Of a stretch of DNA of 64,000 bases, positions 34,794-45,434 are shown piece after piece. The DNA comes from Pogostemon cablin (taxonomy: Eukaryota > Streptophyta > Magnoliopsida > Lamiales > Lamiaceae), in assembly GCA_023678885.1 (NCBI GenBank), contig CM042998.1:6885820-6949819 (forward strand). Reading direction: 5' to 3'. The translations under genes were made by a program, and so were the position numbers. Numbering within the stretch: the first letter of the stretch is position 1; every line of letters begins with the position of its first letter. Below the pieces are notes generated by a model. The model was not told the DNA's origin. It saw only the letters and a list, made by a program, of their open reading frames with translations, and ran no database searches.

Positions 34794-36105
34794 CTATAAA
34801 TTGTAATATTTATACTTTTGGAAATGTAGCATGAGTTTAATATGCCATGATAGATTGCATGTATAGTCTCATATAAATCATATTGGTAGAAGCTTCATCT
34901 TTGAAGAATTTACACCAGATGTAGAAGTGATCTATCTTGCAGAAATTCAAGACATCAAGGATGTAAATATTCCATTATAATTTTTTTTTGAAATATTTTT
35001 TCTACAAAGATTAAAATGCATTTCAATTATTGTATAACATATGTTAATTTATATTTTCTTCATGGATTTTTAGGAAAGCTATTGCATTGTTGTTGTAAAT
35101 GCTCAAATGATCCAAACTCAATATGGATGGTACTATAATGGATGTAACAAATGTACCAAGAAAGTTATTGATAAATCTGGAGTCCCTTACTGTGAGAAGT
35201 GTAAGCAAGACATGTCAGTACATGTGCCACAATAAGTTTTATTTTTATCTTTGAAAGTTTAACAATTTTTTTAAAAAAATTTACTATTTTCTTTTGAAAA
35301 TGATAAATAAAATTTAATTAAGTTATTTTGCTTTGCAACAGATATAAAATTCATCTCAAGGTTGCCGATGAAACTGGGAGTACTTCCTTTATAATATTTG
35401 ATAGAGAAATTAGGTCAATCATTGGAAAAAAACAGCCGAACTCATTGAAAATCTTGAAACAGTATTTTATAATTTTCATATACTGACATCTATAAAGAAT
35501 AGAATTGCATTAATCAAATTTCACATATTACAAATTTTCACATGACTGAAAGATATGACATAAATTAGAATTTATTTTGCAAAATATAACATATCTGTTG
35601 TACTTATCCTATGTTTTATTGTAATTTTTTTCATTTTTTTTATTAGCTGGACTTACTTGGATCATTTCCTAAAGAGCTTGACACTCTTATTGGTTCGAAG
35701 TTCATCTTTATATTCTATATCTCTGAAAGAAATATAAGTAGTTAATGAAATGTATACACTGTGATGAAAGTATCTTCAGATCCTACTATGATCAAGGCTA
35801 TAACGAATAGATCAAAAACGAAAAAGGTATTGAAGTTCAAAATTAAAAATGCATTTATGGTGATTTGCTCCATCCATTTTCTAACTGTTATATTATACTG
35901 TTATTTTTATGTTTACATACAGCCTTTAGGATCCTCCATGAATGATGATTTTTCAAATAAAATGATTACTCCAAAAGGGAAGCGTAAATTGGTTGGCTTT
36001 GAGACTATTGATGATGATGAAGATAATGCTCTGGATCAGACTCAAATACTGGCCACGAATAAAAGGATGGTTCAAGTAAAAGTTGAAGAACATATTGTTT
36101 CATGA
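33840..36105 (+). pseudogene. Helitron RPA1-like gene, copy 1
   Basis: Exons recognised: 34074-about 34185 (with KIDIKLEDERQF), 34271-34397 (NYTLWGEYARQLMQY, IIILEYAKS), 34595-34675 (SNFWNATKITINEDIKE), 34830-34962 (SFIFEEFTPDVEVIYLAE), 35074-35231 (WYYNGCNKCTKKVID, YCEKCKQD), 35342- (KIHLKVADETGSTSF), 35647-35826 and 35923-36105 (acidic and basic tail). The CxxC...CxxC zinc ribbon within an OB fold is the Rep_fac-A C-terminal domain, which binds single-stranded DNA. Lesions: a frame break in the second exon, TAG in the 34830 exon where copy 2 has CAG, two missing bases near 35425, a TAA/TGA pair near 35743, and donor AT instead of GT at 35232. A leader or first exon may start near 33840. Confidence 0.78.
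34726..34785. repeat. (TA)n in RPA intron, copy 1
   Basis: TA run between the 34595 and 34830 exons. The same intron of copy 2 holds a TA run at 37890-37947, so the tract predates the duplication. Confidence 0.9.
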
Positions 36106-36740
36106 AGAACTTAGGATTTATCCATAAATTTTATTATAAATCCAGATTTAGATTATTATAATTTTTATGAAACTATGAATGATTATTTTAATTCTATTAT
36201 CAATTCTATCCTTCAAACTTTTCTAGAATCAAGGATTAATTAATGTTTATTTCAATACCATACCAACTCTGTTTTTCATATTAAGTAGACATGCGCCACC
36301 ACAAGAATAAGAATTTAGAATCTAAATTGTCTCATAAAAAAAATTAATTTATTCAAAATAGTGTCAAAAAATTTAATTTTACTTACAAATAATCCCATAA
36401 CTTTAACTTTTCTCTAAAATAGCCATTTTAACCTAAAAATGATCAATTTTATTTATGAGTTTTATAAAGATAATAAATACTATTTTGAGACAAAATTACA
36501 ACAAGTAAAAATTAATAATTAAAACAAAAGTTATGGACAACATTGATAAAAAATGAGTATTGTATTGAAACAATACTATATAGCAAAACTAAAAGGTTTG
36601 GAACGAATATTAATCTCTTAATTAATATTTTATTTAATCTTGCAATTAATGTTTAATTTTAAGTAATTTAATATAATATTTCAAATATTATTTTAAGTAA
36701 TTTATTATGACTATCACAATAAAATTTTTGTATGTGGCAA

Positions 36741-37721
36741 TCTCACATTAATCTTATAATTAATATTTTATTTTAAATAATTTATTATTTTAAATATTAA
36801 TTTTTATATTCTCTTATTTATTTATAATTTTAATAACATAACTAATATTTTGTTTTAAGTAATTTAATATGAATACCATAGTAAAAAAATCATATTGTAT
36901 TATTTAATAATTGTTTAACCATAATTAAAATTTATTGGTGATACTATATATAGAAAATATATTTTAAGAAAAAATTTGATTAAAATTATTTATGGTATGC
37001 AATCACCAATATTTTGGCAAAGGATATAATAATATAATAAAAGGTTTGTTTCGAAACTTAAAATATGTGAGATTAGATACATTGAATAATAATGAAGAAT
37101 CACTCAAAAACTGACTGCGGACGCCATATGAGAAAATAATATATTGATGGAAATACGGAACTTTTCTTCATCCAGAGGTAACACTTATTATAGCAATTAG
37201 ACATTCACGTACTTACAAAATTTGAAGAAAATTAATTGTAACTTGAAAATTAGAATCGAGTTTTTAAATAATTGTTGATTTATTAATTTTAACATATTAA
37301 TTTTATTTAATTTTAGCACATTATTCATATGTATTTTAATAAAAATTCAATTTTATAAATATTTTAAAATATACTTATTATTATTTATATAATTTAAAAC
37401 CTAAAAAGTCAGGCAAATATTTTATTTTAAATAATTTATTATTTTAAATATTAATTTTTATATTCTCTTATTTATTTATAATTTTAAAAACATAACTAAT
37501 ATTTTATTTTAAGTAATTTAATATGAATACCATAGTAAAAAATATCATATTTTATTATTTAATATTTATTTAACCATAATTAAAATTTATTGGTGATACA
37601 ATATGTAGACAATATATTTTAAGAAAAAAATCGATAAAAATTATTTATGGTATGCAATCTCCAATATTTGGCAAAGGATATAATAATATAAAAGTTTTGT
37701 TTCGAAACTTAAAATATGTGA
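36741..37721 (+). repeat. Direct repeat of about 300 bp between the RPA copies
   Basis: 36757-37066 and 37420-37722 match closely: 'taattcatt'-free AT text with 'atgaataccatagtaaaaa', 'attaaaatttattggtgata', 'tttatggtatgcaatc' and 'ggcaaaggatataataatat'. The second copy runs straight into the duplicated RPA segment, so the join at about 37722 is the breakpoint of the gene duplication. No gene in 36106-37721. Confidence 0.75.
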
Positions 37722-37757
37722 GAATTTAAATCAAACTTTCTTTGAAATATGCTATAG

Positions 37758-37887
37758 AAAAAAACATATCAAATTCTTGGAATGCAACCAGGATAACAAT
37801 TAATGAAGATATAAAAGAAGTTCATGATTTTCGAAAGAGGTACGCACTCAATCTATACATTACATTTAGTGATTTTTTCTTTTAAAA

Positions 37888-37949
<62 letters not shown>

Positions 37950-39249
37950 ATAAATTTTAATATTTATACTTTTGGAAATGTAGCATGGGTTTAATAGACC
38001 ATGATAGATTGCCTGGACAGTCTCATATAAATCATATTGGTAGAAGCTTCATTTTTGAAGAATTTACACCAGATGTAGAAGTGATCTATCTTGCAAAAGT
38101 TCAAGACATCAAGGATGTAAATATTTCATTATAATTTTTTTTTGAAATATTTTTCTACAAAGATTAAAATGCATTTCAATTATTGTATAATCTATGTTAA
38201 TTTATATTTTCTTCATCGATTTTTAGGAAAGCTATTGCATTGTTGTTGCAAATGCTCAAATGATCCAAACTTAATATGGATGGTACTATAATGGATGTAA
38301 CAAATGCACCAAGAAAGTTATTGATAAATCTGGAGTTCATTACTTTGAGAAGTGTAAGCAGGACATACCAGTGCCTGTGCCACGATAAGTTTTATTTTTT
38401 TCTTTGAAAACATATTTTTTTTTAATTTACTATTTTCTTTTGAAAATGACAAATAAAATTTTATTAAGTTATTTTGCATTTCAACAGATATAAAATTCAT
38501 CTCAAGGTTGCTGATGAAACTGGGAGTACTTCATTTATAGTATTTGATAGAGAAATTAGGCCAATTATTGAAAAAACAGCAGCCGAACTCATTGAAAATC
38601 TTGAGAATGTATTTTATAATTTTCATATACTGACATCTATAAAGAATAGAATTGCATTAATCAAATTTCACATATTACAAATTTTCACATGACTGAAAGA
38701 TATAACATAAATTAGAATTTAGTTTGCAAAATACAACATACCTGTTATACCTATCCTATGTTTTATTATAATTCTTTTTTGTTTTTTTTTGTCAGCTGGA
38801 CTTGGTTGGATCATTTCCTAAAGAGCTTGACACTCTTATTGGTTCGAAGTTCATCTTTAGATTACATATCCCTGTAAGAAATATAAGTTGTCAATGGAAT
38901 GTATACACTGTGATGAAAGTATCTTCAGATCCTACAATGATCAAGACTATAACGAATAGATCAAAAGCGAAAAAGGTATTGAAGTTCAAAATTAAAAATG
39001 AATTTATGGTGATTTGCTCCATCTTTTCTAACTGTTATATTATACTGTTATTTTTATGTTTACATACAGCCTTTAGGATCCTCCATGAATGATGTTTTTT
39101 CAAATAAAATGAGGACTTCAAAAGGGAAGCGTAAATTGGTTGACTTTGAGACTATTGATGATGATGAAGATAATGTTCTGGATCAGACTCAAATGATGGT
39201 CACGAATAAAAGAATGATTCAAGTAAAAGTTGAAGATGATCAATCTTAA
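37758..39249 (+). pseudogene. Helitron RPA1-like gene, copy 2 (5' truncated duplicate)
   Basis: A duplicate of 34561-36120, over 90% identical by eye, begins at about 37722. Exons: 37758-37839, 37984-38116, 38228-about 38385, 38488-, 38797-38976 and 39070-39249, ending VKVEDDQS. It lacks the N-terminal exons. It keeps the CAG lost in copy 1 and an open SFIVFDREIRPIIEKTAAE stretch. It has a TAA in QMIQT-stop-YGWYYNG where copy 1 has CAA, and a zinc-ligand Cys changed to Phe (YFEKC). It shares the AT donor after the zinc exon. Both copies are therefore broken, at mostly different places. Confidence 0.75.
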
Positions 39250-39630
39250 GAAACAAAACTCATTACTTCATTAAATACTTATGATTTATCCATAAATTTT
39301 ATTATAACTGCAGATTTAGATTATCAAGCAACAACACAGTTAATGTTGTGTTTGGTGAGGTTTTTAAAAATTTATAGTAATTAATGTTACAGATAATATA
39401 AATATGATTATATTTCACTTTTTATTTATTTCAATTCAGTCACATAATATATCATTTAAAGGTAAACATCATAATTACAATAAATAAAGATAAATATATA
39501 CGAACATGAAAAATAGAACGAAATAACTTTACATCAAAACATATCGAAATTAACATAATAAAGTAAAGATTATTTAAAAAATTATATTATAAAGAATATA
39601 ACCCGTGTAATACATGGGAAAACATACTAG
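39250..39630 (+). other. Helitron 3' terminal region
   Basis: AT-rich, non-coding. The terminal hairpin is at 39602-39618, followed by aaaacata and CTAG. This hairpin is thought to act as the rolling-circle stop signal of Helitrons. Confidence 0.85.
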
Positions 39631-39657
39631 TTATAATTATTTAATTATTTTAATGGG

Positions 39658-40350
39658 TGCTCGACTTAAAAATGCTTAAATCCGGGCAGTTTAGCACCTG
39701 AATTCCAGATTATAGGCTGTTATTGGAAGATCTTTGACTTAAACAGGCTTAAATCCGGATAGTTTAGTACCGGAATCTCAGATTATAGGTCGTTCACTAA
39801 AAAACTTGACTGTAGAACGCTTAATTCGGGCGTTTTAGAACCTGAATCCTAGATGTATTTCGTTTTTGAGTTGATTCATGTTGAAGAATTCGAAGAACTA
39901 TTCAGACAACTCGGAAGTCTTTGATCTTCGTAGAGAATTGCTCTCGGTGTGTCTGAAATGAATGGAGGAGGACTCCTTATATAAGTGAAGGGTGTGGAAG
40001 ACACATATATAACTTGCAATTTGATTGGTCAATGGATGATTTGACCTAATTCTGCGGGCTTGGACCTTTCCATCCCTGCAATTTGATTGGTCAATATTTG
40101 ATTTGACATCTATTCTGCAGACTTTATTTGACTTGGGGCTTGCTTGACTTGGATCAGGTTATATTTGAATTGTGCTTATTTGACTTGGGTCAGACCTCAT
40201 TTAATTTGTTGGGCTTAAATTAATTATCAATTTATTATAGGAATTAATTTATTAAATCCCCAAATAAAATATAATAAATTAAAATTGATATTTTAATCAT
40301 GAAAATCCACGTGTTGTCATTTAATTGGACTGTAAGTTTTTTTGCTTACA
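39658..40350 (-). mobile_element. Probable solo LTR (minus orientation) in the Helitron array
   Basis: It interrupts the tandem array: 'ttaattattttaatggg' on the left and 'caaatatatttaatattatt' on the right are array text. On the minus strand it has a TATA box-like CTTATATAAGG (rc of 39977-39988), a leader-like stretch, and near its end about three copies of a roughly 60-bp unit with 'ggcttaaatccggatagttt' (39660-39840). It would end ...AGCA on the minus strand. Exact borders and TSD were not resolved. Confidence 0.45.
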
Positions 40351-40811
40351 AATATATTTAATATTATTCAATTCAATTTTTAATAAATAATATCTTATTT
40401 CCTGATTTAAAAATATTGAAAAAGTAATAATTATAATTATTTTAATGGGTGGCGGAGATTTATTTGAAAATTTTTGAATATATTCAGATAATATATTTAA
40501 TATTATTAAAGTTTTAATAAATAAAATCTTATTTCCTAATTTGAATAGGTCATAATTATAATTTTTAATTATTTTAATGGGTAGCTGAGATTTGTTCATA
40601 ATTATAATTATTTAATTATTTTAATGGATGATTAAGATTTGTTTGAAAAATAGATGGTCAAAATTTTACTAAATTATTTTCTAATTTGAAAATGTTATAA
40701 TTATAATTATTTAATTATTTTAATAAGTGGCTGAAATTTGTTTTAGAAATAGATTGTCAGGATTGGATGTATTCTGCTTTTATATATATTAAGATAAGAT
40801 TAAGATTAAGA

Positions 40812-41192
40812 TAATATGTTTGACCGTATTTTCCATAAATAATTAATATATATATTAAATATATTATAACAAAGTCTTTTGTCATTTGATTCGTTCACGT
40901 ATAGCCTTACTTTTTTTTATCAGACAAAGTTAGTTGTTAGTAGTTAGTTCACCAAGTCTCCATACACCCTTATTCTCCAAAACTTCCTTATAACTCCCCT
41001 CCTATTCGTTTCCTCCTATTATGACTTATTTACTTTAGTAATCATTAAATGCAATTAATAAATAAATCATTCGATATAAATTAATTAATTAATATCAAAT
41101 CAAATCTTGAAAAAATTTTGAGATTTTTTTATATATAATTTATATATATTTTAGACAAAATAGTAAAATTAAGGATTTATTACTAAGAATTA
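40812..41192. other. AT-rich spacer
   Basis: Flanking DNA right of the minus-strand Helitron. Nothing recognisable was seen. Confidence 0.6.
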
Positions 41193-41417
41193 CTCCCTCC
41201 ATCCATCCCCAATCTATCCGTTTGCTTTTTGTGCATGAATTAAGGAGTATTATTATTTAATGTGTAGTGGATAGTTGTATTAGTGGGGTGTGTAGGTCCC
41301 ATATTTTAATTGTATTAGTGGGTGGGTGTGTCTCATGTGTCTAAAAGTGGAAACGGATAAATTAAGAGTGAACGGCCCAAATGGTAAAATGGATAGATTG
41401 ACAGTGGACGGAGGGAG
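41193..41417. mobile_element. Stowaway-type MITE
   Basis: CTCCCTCCATCC start and GGACGGAGGGAG end, flanked by TA (41191-41192 and 41418-41419). The interior matches 31409-31641 ('gtagtggatagttgtattag', 'cccatattttaattgtatta'). Confidence 0.9.
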
Positions 41418-41595
41418 TACATATTTTGATTTAATTACACTTAAATACAATGAAAAAAATGATATATTAACAACTATATAAATATACAGCAAAGAGACAA
41501 AATTGCCCCTATGTGGTTGCAGATTTTTTTAGAGAGATGGGGAAAGTAATAAATTTTTTTCAATTGTATTATGTTATAAAGTAACAAGATTGAGG

Positions 41596-41845
41596 CTTGT
41601 GTGCGCCGGGGCACACCGTGCACCTTTAGAATTTAGTATTATGGATAATGATACATTATTTTATTCTAAATGGTATACACTTTAATTAATAAGGATACAC
41701 CATTTTGTTCTAAAGGGTATACACTTTTCATTAACACTTTTTATTTTTTTCTGAAAATAAAGGGTACACATCTTTATATTAAAGGGTATACAATTTAATA
41801 CAAAATTCTAAAGGCACACGACGTGTGCCCCCGGGTGCACACAAG
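41596..41845. mobile_element. TIR element of the hairpin MITE family
   Basis: Left 'cttgtgtgcgccggggcac' plus 'accgtgcacctttaga'; right inverted 'cttgtgtgcacccgggggc' plus 'acacgtcgtgtgcctttaga'. About 45-bp termini are shared with 19438-19565, but here they are separated by about 150 bp with 'aagggtatacactt' repeats. 41846-42248 holds no recognised gene; 41886-41892 is a G run. Confidence 0.75.
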
Positions 41846-42248
41846 TTTTTGCCAAGTGACAATTAAAAAAAGTCAATACGGATAATGGGGGGGGAAGCCT
41901 TGGCATACCTTCTGAAAGTCTAAGGGCCTTATTTCATAAAGGAAAAGCGGGGGCAACTTTTCCAATATGTGTACCCGCGGCGTCTGTCCAACTTCAATAC
42001 TAGCTGTAGCATAAAGTAGTGGAAATGAAACTCTTGGAATTATTTCAAATAATTAATATATATATATATATATTAACTTTTTACATTATTTAGTTACAGT
42101 TACATTATCAAAAGTCAAATATTATAATTTGTTTCAAATTCTTTATATTGATGAAAGGAATTGTCTAATTATAAGAAAAAAATATCCTTAATTAATATTG
42201 TTACGTCATATAACACTCATTATTTAATTATAAAATTAAGAATAATTA

Positions 42249-42285
42249 AATAATGATCACGCATTGTACGCGTGTTTCATATTAG
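42249..42285 (+). other. Possible Helitron 3' end (degenerate)
   Basis: Stem CACGC-...-GCGTG (42250-42266) is followed by tttcatattag and T. The terminal tetranucleotide is TTAG rather than CTAG. No 5' partner was identified. Confidence 0.35.
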
Positions 42286-42296
42286 TATATATATTA

Positions 42297-42351
<55 letters not shown>

Positions 42352-42352
<1 letters not shown>

Positions 42353-42578
42353 TCCCTCTGTCCCACAGCAAGGGTCTCTTTTTTCCATTTTGGTCTTCCC
42401 ACCCAAAGGGTCCTCTTTCCTTTTTTACATACATGAGACTCACTCATCCCCTCTAATACAATTAAAACATGGGGCTCATACTCCCACTAATACAACTACC
42501 AACTACATATTAAATAATAATACTCCTTAATCCACATGCCAAAAAGCAAAAACTACCCTTGTCGTGGGATGGAGGGAG
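42352..42578. mobile_element. Stowaway-type MITE inserted next to a (TA)n tract
   Basis: CTCCCTCTGTCCCAC start and GTGGGATGGAGGGAG end, TA on both sides. The left TA belongs to a TA microsatellite at 42290-42351, a natural target for this family. Confidence 0.9.
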
Positions 42579-42750
42579 TATATATTACAAATATATTTCG
42601 GGGGGTATTTAAATATAGTCCCCGTCCCGTTTCAATTATTATATTTTTTCAATTTTTCTCAAAACTCGAATCATACCCGATCAAAAGTAAAAAAAACCAC
42701 CCCTAATTAGTTTTGAGTCAACTCGGTTCGATTTCGGATTTCATTGTCAC
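42579..42750. other. Short spacer with decayed hAT-like text
   Basis: 'agtccccgtcccgtttc' and 'actcgaatcatacccg' resemble hAT-MITE ends (compare 26690-26860), without a resolved element. Confidence 0.3.
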
Positions 42751-43483
42751 TAAAGATGTTAATACGGTTCGGGACCGTAGGTCCGGCCCGTTTAACCCGA
42801 AAAAATATAGGTTTAGGTTTGTATAAGTAGTGGCCCATTTAAATCAGGTCATTTTTGGCCCGGACCAATTGGCCCGCTGCCCTATAGGGCTAGCCCATAG
42901 GTTAATAGGGCTGGCCCGATTATCCCAATTAAATTTTTATAATAAAAAATTAATTAATAATATATACTTAAATTATTAAAATTAATAATAATTTTTATTT
43001 TAACAAATAATTTCTATTGATAATTATACCTAATAGTAATTTTATACCCTCTAACTTACTATATTTTTGTTAATTTGTTATTTTAAAATAAAATAATTTA
43101 TGAATAAAGTATGTGAGACATTTTAAAAAGTAATATTGAAAATAAACTATCTTAATTTACAAATAATATTAACGTATTTGAAATCCTAAATTTTTTTATA
43201 TTTTTTACGTACAAACTTATAAATTTATAGTTCATTATTATGTTAGAACAACATTTGATGTATTTTTAATGTTTAATTATGTTTCAAATTAAATTAATAT
43301 TTTTTTATTTTTTTATTCACCGATCCGTTAGTGGCCCGTTTAGCCCGAGGCCAACTAGGGTTATGGTTAGGTTCGCATAAATGACAGCCCGTTTAATATA
43401 GACCGTTTAACCCGTGGCCCGTTTAGCCCGTAGCCCTATAGATCTAACTTGTAGGTTCAGGTCCAGCCCGTTTAACATCCTTA
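42751..43483. mobile_element. hAT-type MITE, 8-bp TSD ATTGTCAC
   Basis: Perfect 8-bp duplication ATTGTCAC at 42743-42750 and 43484-43491. The termini are TAAAGATGTTAATACGG and inverted TAAGGATGTTAAACGGG. Subterminal 'ggcccgtttaacccg'-like boxes are repeated on both sides (42787, 43340-43470). 733 bp with an AT-rich centre. 8-bp TSD plus TA(A/G)-GATGTTAA ends fit the hAT superfamily. Confidence 0.87.
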
Positions 43484-43929
43484 ATTGTCACCACTAAGAA
43501 TTTGTCTAAAATAAATAATAAATCAGTATAATATTAAATGCACATTCTTTTAAAGAGTGCCGTGAATATAAAATATAAAATAAAAGAGGATATCACGGGT
43601 TATTTAATAAATTATTGTGGTTTTTACTTTTATTTAACAATATATAGTAAGTTTGACGTAATAAGCAGAAGCCCCACTTCCAGTGGCGCCTTTGCCTCAA
43701 TTCCCGTTTTTCTCTATCTTTCATTCTCTATTGTCAAATCATGCGTGTTTAATTTTTTTTATTTACAATTATTTTTAAGTTTTATATGTAAACATGGGTA
43801 ATTAATTATATGTACGTGGATTTACAACTTAATTATAATAAATACATTAATCGATATAATTACTGTACAATATATAACGATTTTTTTTCTCCCAACAATA
43901 CCCTTGTTCACAAGGTTTAATACACAACG

Positions 43930-44610
43930 TTTATACAGAACAATAATTTAATTGAACACTAATGTACACTACATCAAATTAAAACAGCGAACCCGTATTT
44001 CTCTAACAATAATAACCAACACCTCTCTCTTTACCTTTCTTTGAGTCAGTGTACACCAATGTACACAACAGTTATACTAATCACTCGAGAAGGAGAGTCA
44101 ATTTAGGAAGAAATCATTTGAAGATTTCCACATCAATGTACCAATTTTCTAAGAAAGATTTTGGAGGAGAGAATTTCGAGAAAAAACCAACAATCGTTTG
44201 AAGATTTGCACGCCAATGTACAATTTTAGAGAGATTTTAAAGAAGGGAATTTAGGAAAAAAATCTTACGGTCACTTTTTATTTATTCTAAATGCACGTTA
44301 ATGTACATATTAGCATCTACAAAATTTGGAAAAAAATCACGCTAATGACTTCTAAAGAATTTGGAAAAAATTCGTTTTACTGATTCTCACTGCTTACTTT
44401 CTATTATTTCTATCTAAATGTATGTTAATGTACAAAATTACGCTAATTGTACACTGATGTATATTTAAATAGTTAATTGAATTGTTTTCTCCCTGAAAAA
44501 TATTTATCTTAAATGAGTGTACAGTGATGTACATTTAAATAATTTATTGAATTGTTTTCTCTCTTTTTTAATGTGCTTTATACGATGTACACTGATGTTC
44601 AATAAGTATG
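43930..44610 (+). repeat. Recurrent aatgtaca / gatgtacac motifs
   Basis: At least nine copies of (a/g)atgtacA-like motifs occur, often 'tgtacantgatgtaca', every 40-120 bp. A diverged tandem unit, 'cgtttgaagatttgcacgcc'/'catttgaagatttccacatc', is at 44115-44245. It lies in the left part of the long-TIR element. Role unknown. Confidence 0.6.
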
Positions 44611-44787
44611 GGTAATATGGAAAAAACAAAATAAAATTTTGTATCCGTGCGTAATTTTCTTTACCGAATGTATGAATTAGTAATACATATATACGTTTTG
44701 TACCTAATATTTATTGACCCTAAAAAAAATTTAATATATCATTTATATTATAAATAATCATTTTTTTTAACACACACAATATATATA

Positions 44788-45434
44788 CTCCCTCCATCCC
44801 GAATTAAAATTTACGTTTTCCATTTTGACTTGTCTTAAGTGAAGATTTATTTTTTTTTTGTCAAATTGGATCCACACAAAATAATTGATCATTTCATGTA
44901 AGGCTCACACACAACGCTAATATAATTATACACTTCACATTAAATATTATTTATCTCACCTCACTACAAATAAAAATAGGGTAAATATTAAAATTGGTCC
45001 TGTAAGTATGACGTTTTCCAACTTTAGTCATTTTTCTTTTGCAATTCTCAATTTTGATCATTTTTTGTCCACTTTTAGTTCTTTTAATCCAAATTTAGTC
45101 ATTTTTGCCCAAATTTAGTCCTTTATATTAAAAAAAAGTCCAAAAATGGTCCGAAAGTGTATACATAAATGACTAAAAGTGGACAAAAATGACCAAATTT
45201 TGAAAAAAGGACCAAAATTGGACCAAAATGACTAAAAGTGGATAAAAAGGACAAAAATTTAGAATTGCAAAAGAAAAAGGACTAAAATTGGAAAACGTCA
45301 TACTTACAGGACTAATTTTGATATTTACCCAATTAAAATATTATATCTCTTAATTTACGTGCAAAAAACAAACTAAAATCTCTTAATTTACGTGTAAAAA
45401 ATAAACTAAAATATTAATTCGGAATGTAGGGAAT
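44788..45434. mobile_element. Stowaway-type MITE split by another element
   Basis: Left end CTCCCTCCATCCCGAATT after TA. The diverged right end 'aattcggaatgtaggga' lies before ATA at about 45434. The element is interrupted by the MITE at 44979-45330. Confidence 0.65.
44979..45330. mobile_element. Foldback MITE with ends of about 57 bp
   Basis: GGGTAAATATTAAAATTGG on the left, inverted GGGTAAATATCAAAATTAG on the right. The arms stay paired for about 57 bp through 'tgtaagtatgacgttttcca'. The flanks aataaaaata and aattaaaata match at 9 of 10. The centre repeats 'gaccaaaaatgactaaaagt'-like phrases in both orientations. Confidence 0.85.

Larger units (their letters stand above)
32692..39630 (+). 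mobile_element. Helitron with RPA-like genes, inserted in the tandem array
   Basis: It starts TC (32692) after A and ends CTAG (39627-39630) before T, the Helitron A|T target rule. The 3' end has stem CCCGTGT-AAT-ACATGGG (7 pairs, one G-T) eight bases before CTAG. Joining the flanks gives ...attataattataattattt, exactly the array consensus, so both ends are fixed. 6939 bp. It encodes one nearly complete and one partial copy of an RPA1-like gene and no Rep/helicase protein, so it is non-autonomous. Accessory RPA genes are known in plant Helitrons. Confidence 0.9.
28831..40799 (-). mobile_element. Helitron on the minus strand, made mostly of tandem repeats, hosting a second Helitron
   Basis: Read on the minus strand, the 3' end (28831 and up) has a 6-bp perfect stem CCGTGC-AAC-GCACGG, nine bases, then CTAG, followed by T: the canonical Helitron 3' terminus. 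The opposite end lies in a short repeat at 40790-40811 (exact base ambiguous between four GA/T steps) and reads TCTTA...ATATATATAAAAGC on the minus strand, a Helitron-like 5' start. The interior without insertions is about 5 kb and has no Rep/helicase gene. It is filled by the tandem array and by a plus-strand Helitron (32692-39630), an LTR-like piece (about 39658-40350), a Stowaway and a MULE-type MITE. Confidence 0.7.

Noticed and set aside
32692..39630. Autonomous Helitron with Rep/helicase
   Set aside because: No rolling-circle HxH motif, YxxxY or helicase Walker motifs were seen in any frame. Only RPA-like exons are present.
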